The translations under genes were made by a program, and so were the position numbers. The notes under the pieces are model-generated. The model saw nothing but the letters and a program-made list of their open reading frames with translations, ran no database searches and was not told the origin of the DNA. Positions 8,226-16,617 of a stretch of 64,000 bases of DNA are shown here, one piece after another (positions within the stretch are counted from its first letter, which is position 1; every line of letters starts with the position of its first letter). Source of the DNA: Endozoicomonas gorgoniicola (GTDB taxonomy: Bacteria; Pseudomonadota; Gammaproteobacteria; Pseudomonadales; Endozoicomonadaceae). The stretch is taken from contig NZ_JAPFCC010000001.1 in the NCBI RefSeq assembly GCF_025562715.2, forward strand, positions 2,126,501 through 2,190,500, in the 5' to 3' direction.

Positions 8226-9590
8226 ATGAATACTCTCTCTGATTTATACCAGTCAATCACTCTGGCCCAAAAGCCTGTCTCTATCTCTGAGCTATTGGCT
8301 GCTCATCCAAATCTCACCCGCCGCACGACGCAGCGCTGGCTGAATAATTTGCTGGCCGAAGAAAAAATTGTTGCCATTGGAGAAGGGCGCGGCAGGCGAT
8401 ATCAGGCGCGGAGTACACCCAATACACAACAGGATGCCAGCCAGTTAGAGGTTTTTCCTGCATTCATACCACTATCCGCAGACAGTAAGGATATTCTGGC
8501 TTATATTGAGCAACCCGTTGAGTCCAGACACCCTATTGGCTATCAGCGAGAGTTTCTGGACGCCTATCAGCCCAACAAAACTTACTATTTGTCGGCACCT
8601 ATTCGACAGCAACTCCGGCGTATGGGCGACACCAAACAGACTTCGCAACCTGCTGGCACTTATGGACGGGCTATCCTGAATCGCTTCCTCATTGACTTAT
8701 CCTGGGCATCCAGCCATCTGGAAGGCAATACCTATAGCCGCCCGGATACAGTTCGACTAATTGAAGAAGGTTATGCAGCCGAGGGGAAAGCCGCCATTGA
8801 AACCCAGATGATACTCAACCATAAGTCAGCCATAGAGTTCTTGGTTGATAATGCAGAAACCGCTTCATACAACCGCTTCACCCTGCTAAACCTCCATAGC
8901 TTATTGTCTGAAAATCTGTTGCCAAACCCTGCCGATGAAGGTCGGATTCGTTTGCATCAGGTAGAGATCGGAAAAAGTGTTTTCAGACCTCTGGCGGGAG
9001 AAGTCATTATCAGCGAGTTGCTGGATATTCTGCTACAAAAAGCCAGTCAGATTGAAGATCCCTTTGAGCAGTCATTCTTTATGATGGTTCACCTCCCTTA
9101 TTTGCAGCCTTTTGCCGATGTGAACAAACGTACTTCAAGGTTGGCAGCGAATCTGCCATTAATCAGGGCTAATCTATGCCCGCTTACCTTTCTCGACGTA
9201 CCTGAACAAGCCTATAGTCGTGCAACACTGGGCGTTTATGAAATGACTCGCATTGAGCTGCTCAGAGACCTTTATCTATGGGCTTATGAGCGCTCTACTC
9301 AGGAATATCTGGTCATAAAACAGCAGCTGGCAGAGCCAGACCCGCTACGCTTGCAACACCGGAACCTGATCAAAAAAGTAGTCAACAAGATTGTTCTGCA
9401 GCCAGATGCCGACCCATTAGAACTGGTTGATAGGCTGTTGCCAGAAGATATGCAGGATTCCGACCGCTCGGATTTATCATCACTGATTATCGAGGAATTG
9501 CGACGTTTGCATGAAGGGGTTCTGGCCCGTTATGGATTAAGGCCATCACAGTTTAAACACTGGCAGGACATTCAAAATGAGAGCAGATAA
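8226..9590 (+). CDS. Winged-helix/Fic fusion protein with degenerate active site
   Basis: From the ATG at 8226 the protein has 454 residues: a winged-helix DNA-binding domain (about 1-62, ending GRGRRYQ) and a Fic domain. The class II inhibitory motif is SSHLEGN (Ser162, Glu166). The Fic core reads QPFADVNKRTSR: the catalytic His is Gln294 and the first Gly of GN(G/K)R is Val, while Asn, Lys, Arg and the last Arg remain. An upstream ATG at 8184 lies inside a palindrome and is less likely. Family members of this kind may work as regulators; loss of AMP transfer is inferred from the His change. A partial copy of its 3' region is present, inverted, at 32195-32293. Confidence 0.85.
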   Translation: MNTLSDLYQSITLAQKPVSISELLAAHPNLTRRTTQRWLNNLLAEEKIVAIGEGRGRRYQARSTPNTQQDASQLEVFPAFIPLSADSKDILAYIEQPVESRHPIGYQREFLDAYQPNKTYYLSAPIRQQLRRMGDTKQTSQPAGTYGRAILNRFLIDLSWASSHLEGNTYSRPDTVRLIEEGYAAEGKAAIETQMILNHKSAIEFLVDNAETASYNRFTLLNLHSLLSENLLPNPADEGRIRLHQVEIGKSVFRPLAGEVIISELLDILLQKASQIEDPFEQSFFMMVHLPYLQPFADVNKRTSRLAANLPLIRANLCPLTFLDVPEQAYSRATLGVYEMTRIELLRDLYLWAYERSTQEYLVIKQQLAEPDPLRLQHRNLIKKVVNKIVLQPDADPLELVDRLLPEDMQDSDRSDLSSLIIEELRRLHEGVLARYGLRPSQFKHWQDIQNESR

Positions 9591-9958
9591 AAAGTGAAAC
9601 GTGCCAAGACTGTGCCAGACCACTAAAACCACCTATCCAGCCCTACTGCCGCAAGGCGCTTCATACCCTCTCCTAATGGTCTTAGCCCGTCACTTCTTCC
9701 CCCAGAATGGCGGGTTTCTTTTTGCCTGAAAGAAACGGATGGCAAGGGCTCACGGGGCTTCCCCCTCTCTCAATATTGGTTGTCGATCCCGTCAGGAAGC
9801 GTCTATTTCCGTCTGGATTTAGGTCAGATTTAGGTCACGGCATATGCACGTGCATATTGTCCTCTGACGGTTGACATCCCTTGTCGGTGTTGACGTACAC
9901 AAACTGTGTACCCTACTATTTTGCATTGAAATATGCAGCCTATGCACACCCTGCATAA
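9591..9958. promoter_or_regulatory. Convergent intergenic region with two perfect palindromes
   Basis: ATATGCACGTGCATAT at 9842-9857 is a perfect 16-bp palindrome. GTACACAAACTGTGTAC at 9895-9911 is a perfect 7+3+7 inverted repeat and lies between a TTGACG (9890) and a TACTAT box, so it looks like an operator within a plus-strand promoter. There is no plus-strand gene immediately downstream. A weak hairpin with cccg and cgggtttcttttt near 9690-9725 may end the fic transcript. Confidence 0.5.
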
Positions 9959-10654
9959 TTACCGCTTCTTGCCACGCAAGACCCTGCTAACCGTGGACTG
10001 GTTGATACCCAGCATGGCTGCAATCTCTTTTTGATTTAGGTCATCGGTGTGTAATTGGCGGATTTTTTCATCTCTGAGCCGGGTATTATTCTCAATCGGG
10101 CTGGCAGGCCGATCGGATTCAACGACATCAATATAAGGAAGTGGCCTGAGTTTAAAAGGCTCCGGATTTTCATAGACCATTTTGTCAAAAGCGACCTGAA
10201 CCTTATTACTGCTATTACCTCCCTCTTCCGATGTCCACTGAAAAAACAGCTTTAACAGCAATGTTTCTGCTGCAATTTCCTCATGAGAGCCCTGATCTGC
10301 GACTCTCTGCTCAAAATATTTCTGTAAATCAGAAGCATCCATGACAAAAGGATACTGACTGCCAAGATGCGCTCTCAGAAAATTTTCTGCCCGTGACAGC
10401 AATTTCAAGCAGTCATTAATGCACAACGCCCGTCGCCCACCCTTCTTTAACACCGACCTCAGTGCTTGAACCTGTGGACTGTCCTGCCCAACTTTGGTTT
10501 CCATCTCTTTAATCACTTTCACTTGCTGCATAAAGCGTTCGGTATCCAGCTTCCACTGCTTTGCGGCTTCCTGATTTGGCAGATACTTCACCTTTTGCCG
10601 CTGGCGCCCATCAATCCACACCGCTGCACGGATTTTGACTTTTTCTGCACACAT
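9959..10654 (-). CDS. Integrase-like DNA-binding protein with C-terminal HTH, no catalytic domain
   Basis: 231 residues. The N-terminus (RAAVWIDGRQRQKVKYLPNQ, then EAAKQWKLDTERF) has the three-strand plus helix look of integrase arm-binding domains. The middle (about 85-160, with ETLLLKLFFQWTSEEG and NKV) resembles the SAM-like core-binding domain. In place of the recombinase catalytic domain there is a short linker and a helix-turn-helix, LNQKEIAAMLGINQSTVSRV. Both ends are thus DNA binding. Expected role is a regulator derived from an integrase; this is inference. A 20-bp inverted repeat stands about 70 bases before the start. Confidence 0.7.
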   Translation of the reverse strand: MCAEKVKIRAAVWIDGRQRQKVKYLPNQEAAKQWKLDTERFMQQVKVIKEMETKVGQDSPQVQALRSVLKKGGRRALCINDCLKLLSRAENFLRAHLGSQYPFVMDASDLQKYFEQRVADQGSHEEIAAETLLLKLFFQWTSEEGGNSSNKVQVAFDKMVYENPEPFKLRPLPYIDVVESDRPASPIENNTRLRDEKIRQLHTDDLNQKEIAAMLGINQSTVSRVLRGKKR

Positions 10655-10721
10655 AGCTCACCTCATAGTTATTTCAGATCAAGATGGTACCTGTATGAAT
10701 CTATTTCACTCCAATCGCGCA

Positions 10722-10741
10722 TGCTGTACATGCATACAGCA
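10722..10741. promoter_or_regulatory. Inverted repeat upstream of the integrase-like HTH gene
   Basis: TGCTGTA (10722-10728) and TACAGCA (10735-10741) are perfect complements around catgca. The position, 68 bases before the minus-strand start at 10654, suits an operator. The rest of 10655-10950 shows no gene; near 10848-10900 it has a cgtcattcccgcg motif of the kind found in dispersed extragenic repeats. Confidence 0.5.
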
Positions 10742-10950
10742 CTGTTATTTTACAATCTCACAGAGCAAATATGACAGATGCCAGTTGGAGGAGCGTTAAA
10801 TTTTGAGCAAATAAGGGAAGCAGCACTGTAGAATATACCAGTGCTTCGTCATTCCCGCGAAAGAGGCTGTCGCAAAAGGTGAAAAAATGCGAAATAAACT
10901 CTGAACCGTCATTCTCGCCTTCGACGGGGTGTTTTTATCTTCTACTTCCC

Positions 10951-11637
10951 TTATTGCGATGAAGGATTATGGGGATCAGACTCTGCCCGGGGCTGAATAG
11001 TTGTAATAACTTTTCCATCATGCTGTGTGACTATGATTGTCTCTGCTAACGGAGTTGAATTAGTAACCACTCTAACCGGTGTTTTTTCTTCTTCAGTTGA
11101 TGAGCTGATATAGCTTACGCTGATTGTTGTGGGGGAGCTTGGGCCAGAGTTAAAAGAGTGTGTTGTTGTGACTACTCCGGCGGACGCCTGAGTGAATACG
11201 GTTGTATCAGGCGTATTCGGGGCTGGGTGACGCTTTTCTATGTGCTCATTGAGTCTATCTCGTCGTGCATAACCAGCTCTACAGATTGGGCAAAGAAACT
11301 TTTGCCCTGTATGGGTTTGCATGTGTCTGGCTAAATCACTCTTTCCGGTAAAACTTTTTGCACAGACCTCACAGATATATGGCTTTTCGCCTGTATGAGT
11401 TCGCATGTGTCTGGTTAAATTAGACGAATGGCTAAAATTTTTTGCACAGACCTCACAGCTATATGGCTTTTCACCTGTATGGGTTCGCTTGTGTATGGTT
11501 AAATTAGACGCATTGGCAAAATCTTGTCCACAGAAATCACAGCTATATGGCTTATCGCCTGTATGAGTTAGCATGTGTCTGGTGAGTTTGTACTGGGTCG
11601 TACAGTTCCTGCCACATTTTGAACATCTAAATGGCAT
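10951..11637 (-). CDS. Tandem C2H2 zinc-finger protein, eukaryote-like
   Basis: 228 residues. Five classical fingers of the form C-x2-C-x12-H-x3-H (H-x4-H in finger 5) fill residues 1-140. They are joined by Krueppel-type linkers HTGDKPY, HTGEKPY, HTGEKPY and HTGQKF. Predicted helix residues (-1 to 6) are TQYKLTR, NASNLTI, HSSNLTR, GKSDLAR and RRDRLNE. The remaining 88 residues are Ser/Thr/Pro-rich and disordered in appearance. Bacterial Ros-type fingers are single and lack such linkers, so transfer from a eukaryote is the simplest reading. A nuclear-targeted effector role is inferred. Flanked by an IS200-type element and a regulator; no signal peptide is seen. Confidence 0.93.
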   Translation of the reverse strand: MPFRCSKCGRNCTTQYKLTRHMLTHTGDKPYSCDFCGQDFANASNLTIHKRTHTGEKPYSCEVCAKNFSHSSNLTRHMRTHTGEKPYICEVCAKSFTGKSDLARHMQTHTGQKFLCPICRAGYARRDRLNEHIEKRHPAPNTPDTTVFTQASAGVVTTTHSFNSGPSSPTTISVSYISSSTEEEKTPVRVVTNSTPLAETIIVTQHDGKVITTIQPRAESDPHNPSSQ

Positions 11638-11734
11638 ACCAGAACCTCTTTTACTGCCATTAATTTTCCGGTTTCAAATCATAAGTCTGTTTCTGGAAAT
11701 TACTGACATAGGAAAAACATGCTAAGTTAACTGA

Positions 11735-12325
11735 CCTCCGGCATAGCCGGAGGCTTATCAGATTACGCCCTCTAAGGGCTTTTATTGCGCCCAAGGGCGC
11801 TTACCAGTCAAGATCATACTGATCTCTATTTCCATCATTCTTTTCTTGATCTCGGATATATGCCCGAACCACTTCTTCATCAAGTCCTACTGTTGAGACA
11901 AAGTAACCTCTTGCCCAAAAATGCTCTCCGTTAAAGTTACGCTGCTTGCCTTTGAAATTTTTCGCAATCTCTATTGCACACTTTCCTTTCAGATATCCAA
12001 CGACATGAGATACCGGATATTTGGGTGGAATACTGATGCACATGTGAACATGATCAGACATCAAATGCCCTTCGAGAATTTTGCAGCCTTTCCTTCTGGC
12101 AAGCTCATGAAATATTTCTCCGAGAAACTTTCTCAAATTCCCATAGATTACCTTTCGTCTTCTCTTTGGGATAAAGACAATATGGTACTTACAATCCCAA
12201 CGCGTATGAGCCAAACTCTTGTAGTCTCTCATTGGTTTTACCTTCAATTTTCTTGGTCGGAAACTGAAGGTTAGCTACTGTCGCTACGGTTAAACCTATG
12301 AGAGTCTCCCCGGCATAGCCGGGGG
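11735..12325. mobile_element. IS200-type element (IS200/IS605 family)
   Basis: The single tnpA is bracketed by two subterminal hairpins in the same orientation: cctccggcatagccggagg at 11735-11753 and ccccggcatagccgggg at 12308-12324, each followed by (c/t)ttatcag. There are no inverted terminal repeats and no tnpB, as expected for the IS200 group. Exact cleavage sites cannot be fixed by eye. Confidence 0.8.
11801..12247 (-). CDS. tnpA: IS200-type transposase TnpA (Y1 HUH)
   Basis: 148 residues with the Y1 transposase pattern: CKYHIVFIPKRRRKVIYG at the N-terminus, the HUH motif in SDHVHMCISIPP, HFWARGYFVSTVG, and the nucleophile Tyr in VVRAYIRDQEK. It makes single-strand cuts at hairpin ends during replication-linked transposition. 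The protein appears intact; an internal ATG (MRDYKSLAH) is a possible alternative start. Confidence 0.92.
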   Translation of the reverse strand: MKVKPMRDYKSLAHTRWDCKYHIVFIPKRRRKVIYGNLRKFLGEIFHELARRKGCKILEGHLMSDHVHMCISIPPKYPVSHVVGYLKGKCAIEIAKNFKGKQRNFNGEHFWARGYFVSTVGLDEEVVRAYIRDQEKNDGNRDQYDLDW

Positions 12326-12604
12326 TTTATCAGTGTTAATTATAGTGCTTTCTGTGCTGTCTCGCGCATTGCGGTAGTGACTAGCTGAAATACAGCCTCA
12401 CATCATTCGCCGCCCTGAGTTAAAGAAATGGGGTGTAGCAATTGTTCCGGAGCCGGTAAATTGTTGATTGCCGCTCACCTAATTGCGTTTAAGGGTTTCG
12501 TGCAGACAGGGCAATCGAGCGCTACGTAAATTTCAGGGGAAATGGTACAGAATAAAGCATTTCATACGCACAGAATCACCTGTTTCCGTATAAGAAAAAC
12601 AGCA

Positions 12605-12657
12605 GATAAAAAACGCTACCCAACACTCCGATACGGAATGTGAGTAGCGTTTTTATC
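12605..12657 (-). terminator. Intrinsic terminator at the end of recombination operon copy 1
   Basis: Long stem: gataaaaaacgctac (12605-12619) pairs with gtagcgtttttatc (12644-12657), with T-runs on both strands and an inner cactccg/cggaatgtg pairing. It overlaps the stop of the VWA gene. The stretch 12330-12604 holds no recognisable gene. Confidence 0.75.
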
Positions 12658-14422
12658 AGCTGATCAACCAGCTTTTTGTCAACTTAAAAAGCGATGTTTT
12701 AAGTTGACAAAGCTGATCAATCATCAGGCTCTCTGGAAACAAAGCTTTCACCAAAGGAACATTGATTCCCAGCCCGACCACATCAATCCCTGACTGCTGA
12801 CAACGACTCACCAGATCGACTACCGCATCGTGATGCTCACAGTCAGGCGCTCCATCCGTAATCATCAGGATCAGGCGACGTTCCGCCTTTGCCTGACAGA
12901 TTTGGTGAACCGCATGCCACAATCCGGTGGCCATGGGTGTTGAGTCGTGGCTGTCCAGAGCCGCCAGTATTTCCGCTACCTTTTGAGTAGACTCTTGGCC
13001 TGTGACGATAGGAAAGACTCGATCCTCTCTGGCACCCGGATAAGCCGATGCCGAAACAGTGACTCCGTTAATCTGCTTCAGTGCATACACCAGCGCCAGC
13101 ACCGCCTCCCTTGCCAACGGCATCCTTACTGCCATGGAAGAAGAAATATCCAGCGAGATATGAACGGCGGCATTGATAGTGATGGATTCTGCCCGTTGTT
13201 TGAAAAGACGACCATCATCCAACGCTATTCTGTGCAACCGTTTGCCATCTATACGGGTACCTCGTTTTCCAGTGCGATCTCGGGTTAGCGTTTTTGCCTG
13301 AACCAGTCCGGTTAGCTGTGCGGCTAAACGGGTGGATTCTGACTGCACTTTCCAGAGCAAGTCTTTTGCAGCCTGCCTGTCTTCATCTGTTGTCACCACC
13401 GTATCCAGTCCTGGTGTTGTGGTGATGGCTGACATCCCAGAAGACTGCTCGCAACTCCATGACTCCAGCTCTCCGGCGACCGTTTCAAACAGGTCATCCG
13501 GCCAGTCCTGATCGGTAGATTCCAGAATTTGTTTCAAGCTCTCTTTTTGGAGCAACAGGTCTTCAGCCTTGTCTGAAGCATCGCCATTGTCTGAAACGCT
13601 CTGGTTACTACTTCCACACGAATGTTCAGGATTATCACCTTCTCCTTCCTCAGAATCGGATTCCTGCTCACCACCTGACACAGAATCTGTTTTATCCTCC
13701 TGATCCTGTGCTTCAGATTCCTGAGCATCGCTCTCCTGTTCTTCTGACGAATTTTCGGGTTTATCAGAACCTTCCTCACCAGAATCTTTGCTGTCAGAAT
13801 TTTCATTGCTGAGATTCTGAAACAAAGCGATGATATGGTCAGCCAACGTCAGAGCTTCCCTGGTGCTGCTCAAGTCAGGAACCTGTTTTAAAAGTCCATT
13901 CAGCGAATCCAGTAACTGTTTGGGAAAACAGGCTTTCATCACTTCACGGGCTTTTATTGCTTCCTGCTTCAGAGCCTTCTGAACCAGAACTTCGTTACGC
14001 AGAATCACCAGCAAAGCGTCGTTCAGCACCTTCACAGGTGGGTCACTCTTGTCCGGCGCACTTAAGCGACCTTCAGTCACCAACTGGTGAACGACACCCG
14101 CAAGAGAAAAAGCAGCACCGGGGTATTCCCGGCTGATGGCTTTTTCAATGCGAATATCTTCCAAAAGGTTGGTCAGCCTGCGCCGCAAAGCAGAGCCTTC
14201 GTAATCCAGATAAAAATCTGTATAGCGAACATGCGCTGCTTCATGACTCAAGTAACCCCATGCCAGCTTTTCCTGCTCTGGCCGTTGCGGGTCAAAGGCG
14301 GGTAGCCAGATACTTTCACCATCGGTGCAAGCTCTGTGACCAGCGACTTCAACCCGAACACCCATTTTCCTGCCCAATGCACTGCCAACGATGGGTAGTG
14401 CTTTCTGTAAAACAGGAGCCAT
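12656..14422 (-). CDS. CobT-like VWA-domain protein of ICE recombination operon (copy 1)
   Basis: The start at 14422 (MAPVLQKALP) is chosen because GAGAGG precedes it; the longer frame to 14485 passes through a terminator-like hairpin. 588 residues: an N-terminal region with HEAAH (a metalloprotease-like helix) and YTDFYLDYEG, an acidic Ser/Glu/Asp-rich linker (about residues 210-300), and a C-terminal VWA domain with the MIDAS pattern DISSSM (DxSxS), a Thr in DSTPMATG and ITDGAPD. CobT/NorD-type proteins partner with MoxR/CobS AAA+ ATPases, here encoded two genes upstream. SXT/R391 ICEs carry comparable genes after bet and exo. The last 20 codons lie in a large foldback. Confidence 0.8.
   Translation of the reverse strand: MAPVLQKALPIVGSALGRKMGVRVEVAGHRACTDGESIWLPAFDPQRPEQEKLAWGYLSHEAAHVRYTDFYLDYEGSALRRRLTNLLEDIRIEKAISREYPGAAFSLAGVVHQLVTEGRLSAPDKSDPPVKVLNDALLVILRNEVLVQKALKQEAIKAREVMKACFPKQLLDSLNGLLKQVPDLSSTREALTLADHIIALFQNLSNENSDSKDSGEEGSDKPENSSEEQESDAQESEAQDQEDKTDSVSGGEQESDSEEGEGDNPEHSCGSSNQSVSDNGDASDKAEDLLLQKESLKQILESTDQDWPDDLFETVAGELESWSCEQSSGMSAITTTPGLDTVVTTDEDRQAAKDLLWKVQSESTRLAAQLTGLVQAKTLTRDRTGKRGTRIDGKRLHRIALDDGRLFKQRAESITINAAVHISLDISSSMAVRMPLAREAVLALVYALKQINGVTVSASAYPGAREDRVFPIVTGQESTQKVAEILAALDSHDSTPMATGLWHAVHQICQAKAERRLILMITDGAPDCEHHDAVVDLVSRCQQSGIDVVGLGINVPLVKALFPESLMIDQLCQLKTSLFKLTKSWLIS
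12661..12720. repeat. 60-bp foldback inside the 3' end of VWA gene 1
   Basis: tgatcaaccagcttttt plus gtcaacttaaaa pairs with ttttaagttgac plus aaagctgatca around agcgatg. The arms are about 18 bp with a 2-base bulge. In copy 2 the same codons diverge and have no foldback. Confidence 0.7.
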
Positions 14423-14457
14423 ATCCAAATACCTCTCGATCAATATAAAAGAAGAAA

Positions 14458-14493
14458 GGGACATAGCACCTGCCCAAGCGGGCACTATGTCCC
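14458..14493 (-). terminator. Terminator-like leader hairpin before VWA gene 1
   Basis: On the minus strand gggacatag pairs with ctatgtccc, with an inner gccc/gggc stem, followed by tttcttctttta. It stands between the DUF3150-like stop and the VWA start, only 36 bases before that start. Confidence 0.6.
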
Positions 14494-14539
14494 GCCAGGG
14501 CTTTTTATCGTAAAAGACAACGTCCTTTAAAAAGACGCT

Positions 14540-15523
14540 TTAGAAGTAGAAAGTGGCTGTGGTGTTTGTTTCCTCTGGCACCACGACCGGCTTCTCAATA
14601 ACAGGCTCTTCCTGAAGCTTTGTGTCGTTTACCTCTGGCGATTGGGCAACCTGCGTCTTCACAAGCTTCCCTTTGCTGGAGGTATCAATAGCCGTCAGCC
14701 CTTCTGCACAACGTTCCATTTGTTCCACTGAACAGAGCAACAACACACGCTCCATCAGCTGAGTCAGCACCTCACCTTCCAGCGCACCGCTGTTGGGCAA
14801 CTGCGCTAACCCGGCATCCAGCCGCTGCACTACCGGAGCAATGCCGGGATCAACAAAAGCCAGTCCGTGTAGTTTATCCCTGAGCCGAAGAATCGGGTTC
14901 AGGGCTTTACGGGTGACTTTTTCTTTTCCTCGGAATGTCTGCTCAAACAAGGCCTGAGCATCCCGACTAATTTCCTCTCTTAATGCGCTGCCGAGCTGAT
15001 TGACCTGTTGGTTCAGGTTATCCGGCTGAGGCGATGCCACCACTTTGTAGGTCGTGTAACCAAACTGGAAACGCTGACCTACGTGCTGAACATCCGGTAC
15101 TGCATTCCTGATCGCTTCGGCAAAATCAGGATGGGCATTCACCCACTCCTGAATATGCTGGTCGTAGCTGGTCAGAAAAGTCTGCTTTTCCTGGTTAAAG
15201 TCCTGCTGCACCTGATCCAGTTTCAGGCTTAAACCTGAAATGGATTGATCCGGCACCGCATAACCGCCCAGAAATCGCACTCCTTCTCTGGCACAAAGCC
15301 GACACGCCTGATCCCTCAGACGATGGAATGGCTTCAGCACTTCGCGCTTGCACAGTTTCTTACTGCCCAGCGACACCACTTCATCAGACGGCAGCTGTCC
15401 GCCTTTGCCCAGAACCAAATCCTCTGGTTTCAGACGACGAGCGCCTGACCAGATGGAACAGTCCAAAGCAATTACGGACATTTGATCGAGTATTTGCGTC
15501 ACTGTGGTATGAGTTGTACTCAT
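14540..15523 (-). CDS. DUF3150-like protein of ICE recombination operon (copy 1)
   Basis: 327 residues, mostly helical, with no signal peptide or membrane segment. It starts in a 4-base ATGA overlap with the stop of the CobS-like gene, so the two are translationally coupled. It has Cys-rich spots (KKLCKREVLKPF, ACRLCAREG) and a C-terminal tail of Glu/Pro/Thr ending in ATFYF, a terminus shared in style with Exo of the same operon (SFYF). Proteins of this kind are found beside CobS/CobT-like genes in SXT-type ICEs; its role is unknown. I assign DUF3150 from context and am moderately sure. Confidence 0.6.
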   Translation of the reverse strand: MSTTHTTVTQILDQMSVIALDCSIWSGARRLKPEDLVLGKGGQLPSDEVVSLGSKKLCKREVLKPFHRLRDQACRLCAREGVRFLGGYAVPDQSISGLSLKLDQVQQDFNQEKQTFLTSYDQHIQEWVNAHPDFAEAIRNAVPDVQHVGQRFQFGYTTYKVVASPQPDNLNQQVNQLGSALREEISRDAQALFEQTFRGKEKVTRKALNPILRLRDKLHGLAFVDPGIAPVVQRLDAGLAQLPNSGALEGEVLTQLMERVLLLCSVEQMERCAEGLTAIDTSSKGKLVKTQVAQSPEVNDTKLQEEPVIEKPVVVPEETNTTATFYF

Positions 15524-16521
15524 GATTCATGACCTCCTTCCCACAGTTCCCCAAACACATCACTGGCTATCTGATGAATTGCCTGCCGTTCCGCCGGTTC
15601 GACTCTGGCTGTCAGGGCTTGCTCCAGAGCGTATTCAAACACTCGGGGCGCACCCTGAAACCTCAGCGACAGCCTTGCCCAGCGCACCAGCCCACGAGTG
15701 GACAACGTAACACTGAGCTGTGACTCCCCTTCCCCTCTTCCATTGGCATCACCAGTGAACAGACGACGAACCTCGTTAGCGAGCTTCACCATCTTTTCCC
15801 TGACGATGGTTGGAAGGTCTGGCACCACCTGATCCAGAATCATTATTTCAGTGAACTCATCGGGGTAGTCCACTTCGATACAACGGAAGCGGTCTAACCA
15901 GGCCAGTGACTGTCGCAGCACACCCTGATACAAACCACTGCCATCACCTGCTCCGGCACTGTTACCCGTGGCAACAAACCGGAACCTTGGATGCACCGGA
16001 ATGATTTCTCCGCCGTTCTGCGCCAATACGAGAGGTGCGCCGTCCAGCAGATCGTACAATCCGGCCAGCTCTGCGGGGTCAGCCACATCCATTTCATCCA
16101 TGATAAGGATATGACCTTCTTTAACCGCAGTGCTTAGCGCCCCGTACTGAAAAGGCGTTGCACCGTTATCAAGAACTTTCTGACCCAGAAGGTCGTCCAG
16201 TTCCATTCTTCCGTGAACGGGTACCATCTGTGTAGGCCAGTGCAACCTTGCAGCCGCCTGAACCACCAGACTGGTTTTGCCGCAACCTGTCGGCCCCGTC
16301 AGGTACAAGCCATCACCTTCAGGGTTATCGAGAAACGCCAGCAACTTACGCAGCCGGTCTCTGTCAAACACATAAGGCTGAACAGTCGGTACTGCCGGAT
16401 GCCCACACTCCTGAAAACCTTCGAGCAGGATGAGTTGATTCGTATCCAGGTCAAAGGTTTCATTCAGTTCATAAAAAGCAGGCTGTAAAGCCGCTGGCAT
16501 AGACTGAACTTCAGTTTCCAT
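15520..16521 (-). CDS. CobS/MoxR-like AAA+ ATPase (copy 1, intact)
   Basis: 333 residues. Walker A GPTGCGKT at 76-83, Walker B ILIMDEMD near 140, sensor 1 region RFRFVATGNSAGAGD, and the arginine-rich LDRFRCIEVDYPDEF typical of the CobS/MoxR clade. These ATPases act as chaperones for a VWA partner, here presumably the CobT-like protein. The copy at 52961-56572 is the same gene interrupted by a group II intron after codon 107. The start codon lies 36 bases after a terminator-like hairpin. Confidence 0.88.
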   Translation of the reverse strand: METEVQSMPAALQPAFYELNETFDLDTNQLILLEGFQECGHPAVPTVQPYVFDRDRLRKLLAFLDNPEGDGLYLTGPTGCGKTSLVVQAAARLHWPTQMVPVHGRMELDDLLGQKVLDNGATPFQYGALSTAVKEGHILIMDEMDVADPAELAGLYDLLDGAPLVLAQNGGEIIPVHPRFRFVATGNSAGAGDGSGLYQGVLRQSLAWLDRFRCIEVDYPDEFTEIMILDQVVPDLPTIVREKMVKLANEVRRLFTGDANGRGEGESQLSVTLSTRGLVRWARLSLRFQGAPRVFEYALEQALTARVEPAERQAIHQIASDVFGELWEGGHES

Positions 16522-16556
16522 CGTTAATTTCCTGCCACTTCGTAAAATAAAAAAAG

Positions 16557-16594
16557 GGCAGGAACCCTCCCCGGATGGAGAAGGTCACTGCCCC
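16557..16594 (-). terminator. Terminator-like leader hairpin before CobS gene 1
   Basis: Minus strand: gggcag pairs with ctgccc around a GC-rich loop (with cctt/aagg and ccgggg-type pairing), followed directly by a run of seven T and attttac, then the CobS ribosome binding site. Confidence 0.65.
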
Positions 16595-16617
16595 ACCCGG
16601 GTTAAGTAAATGTTGAA

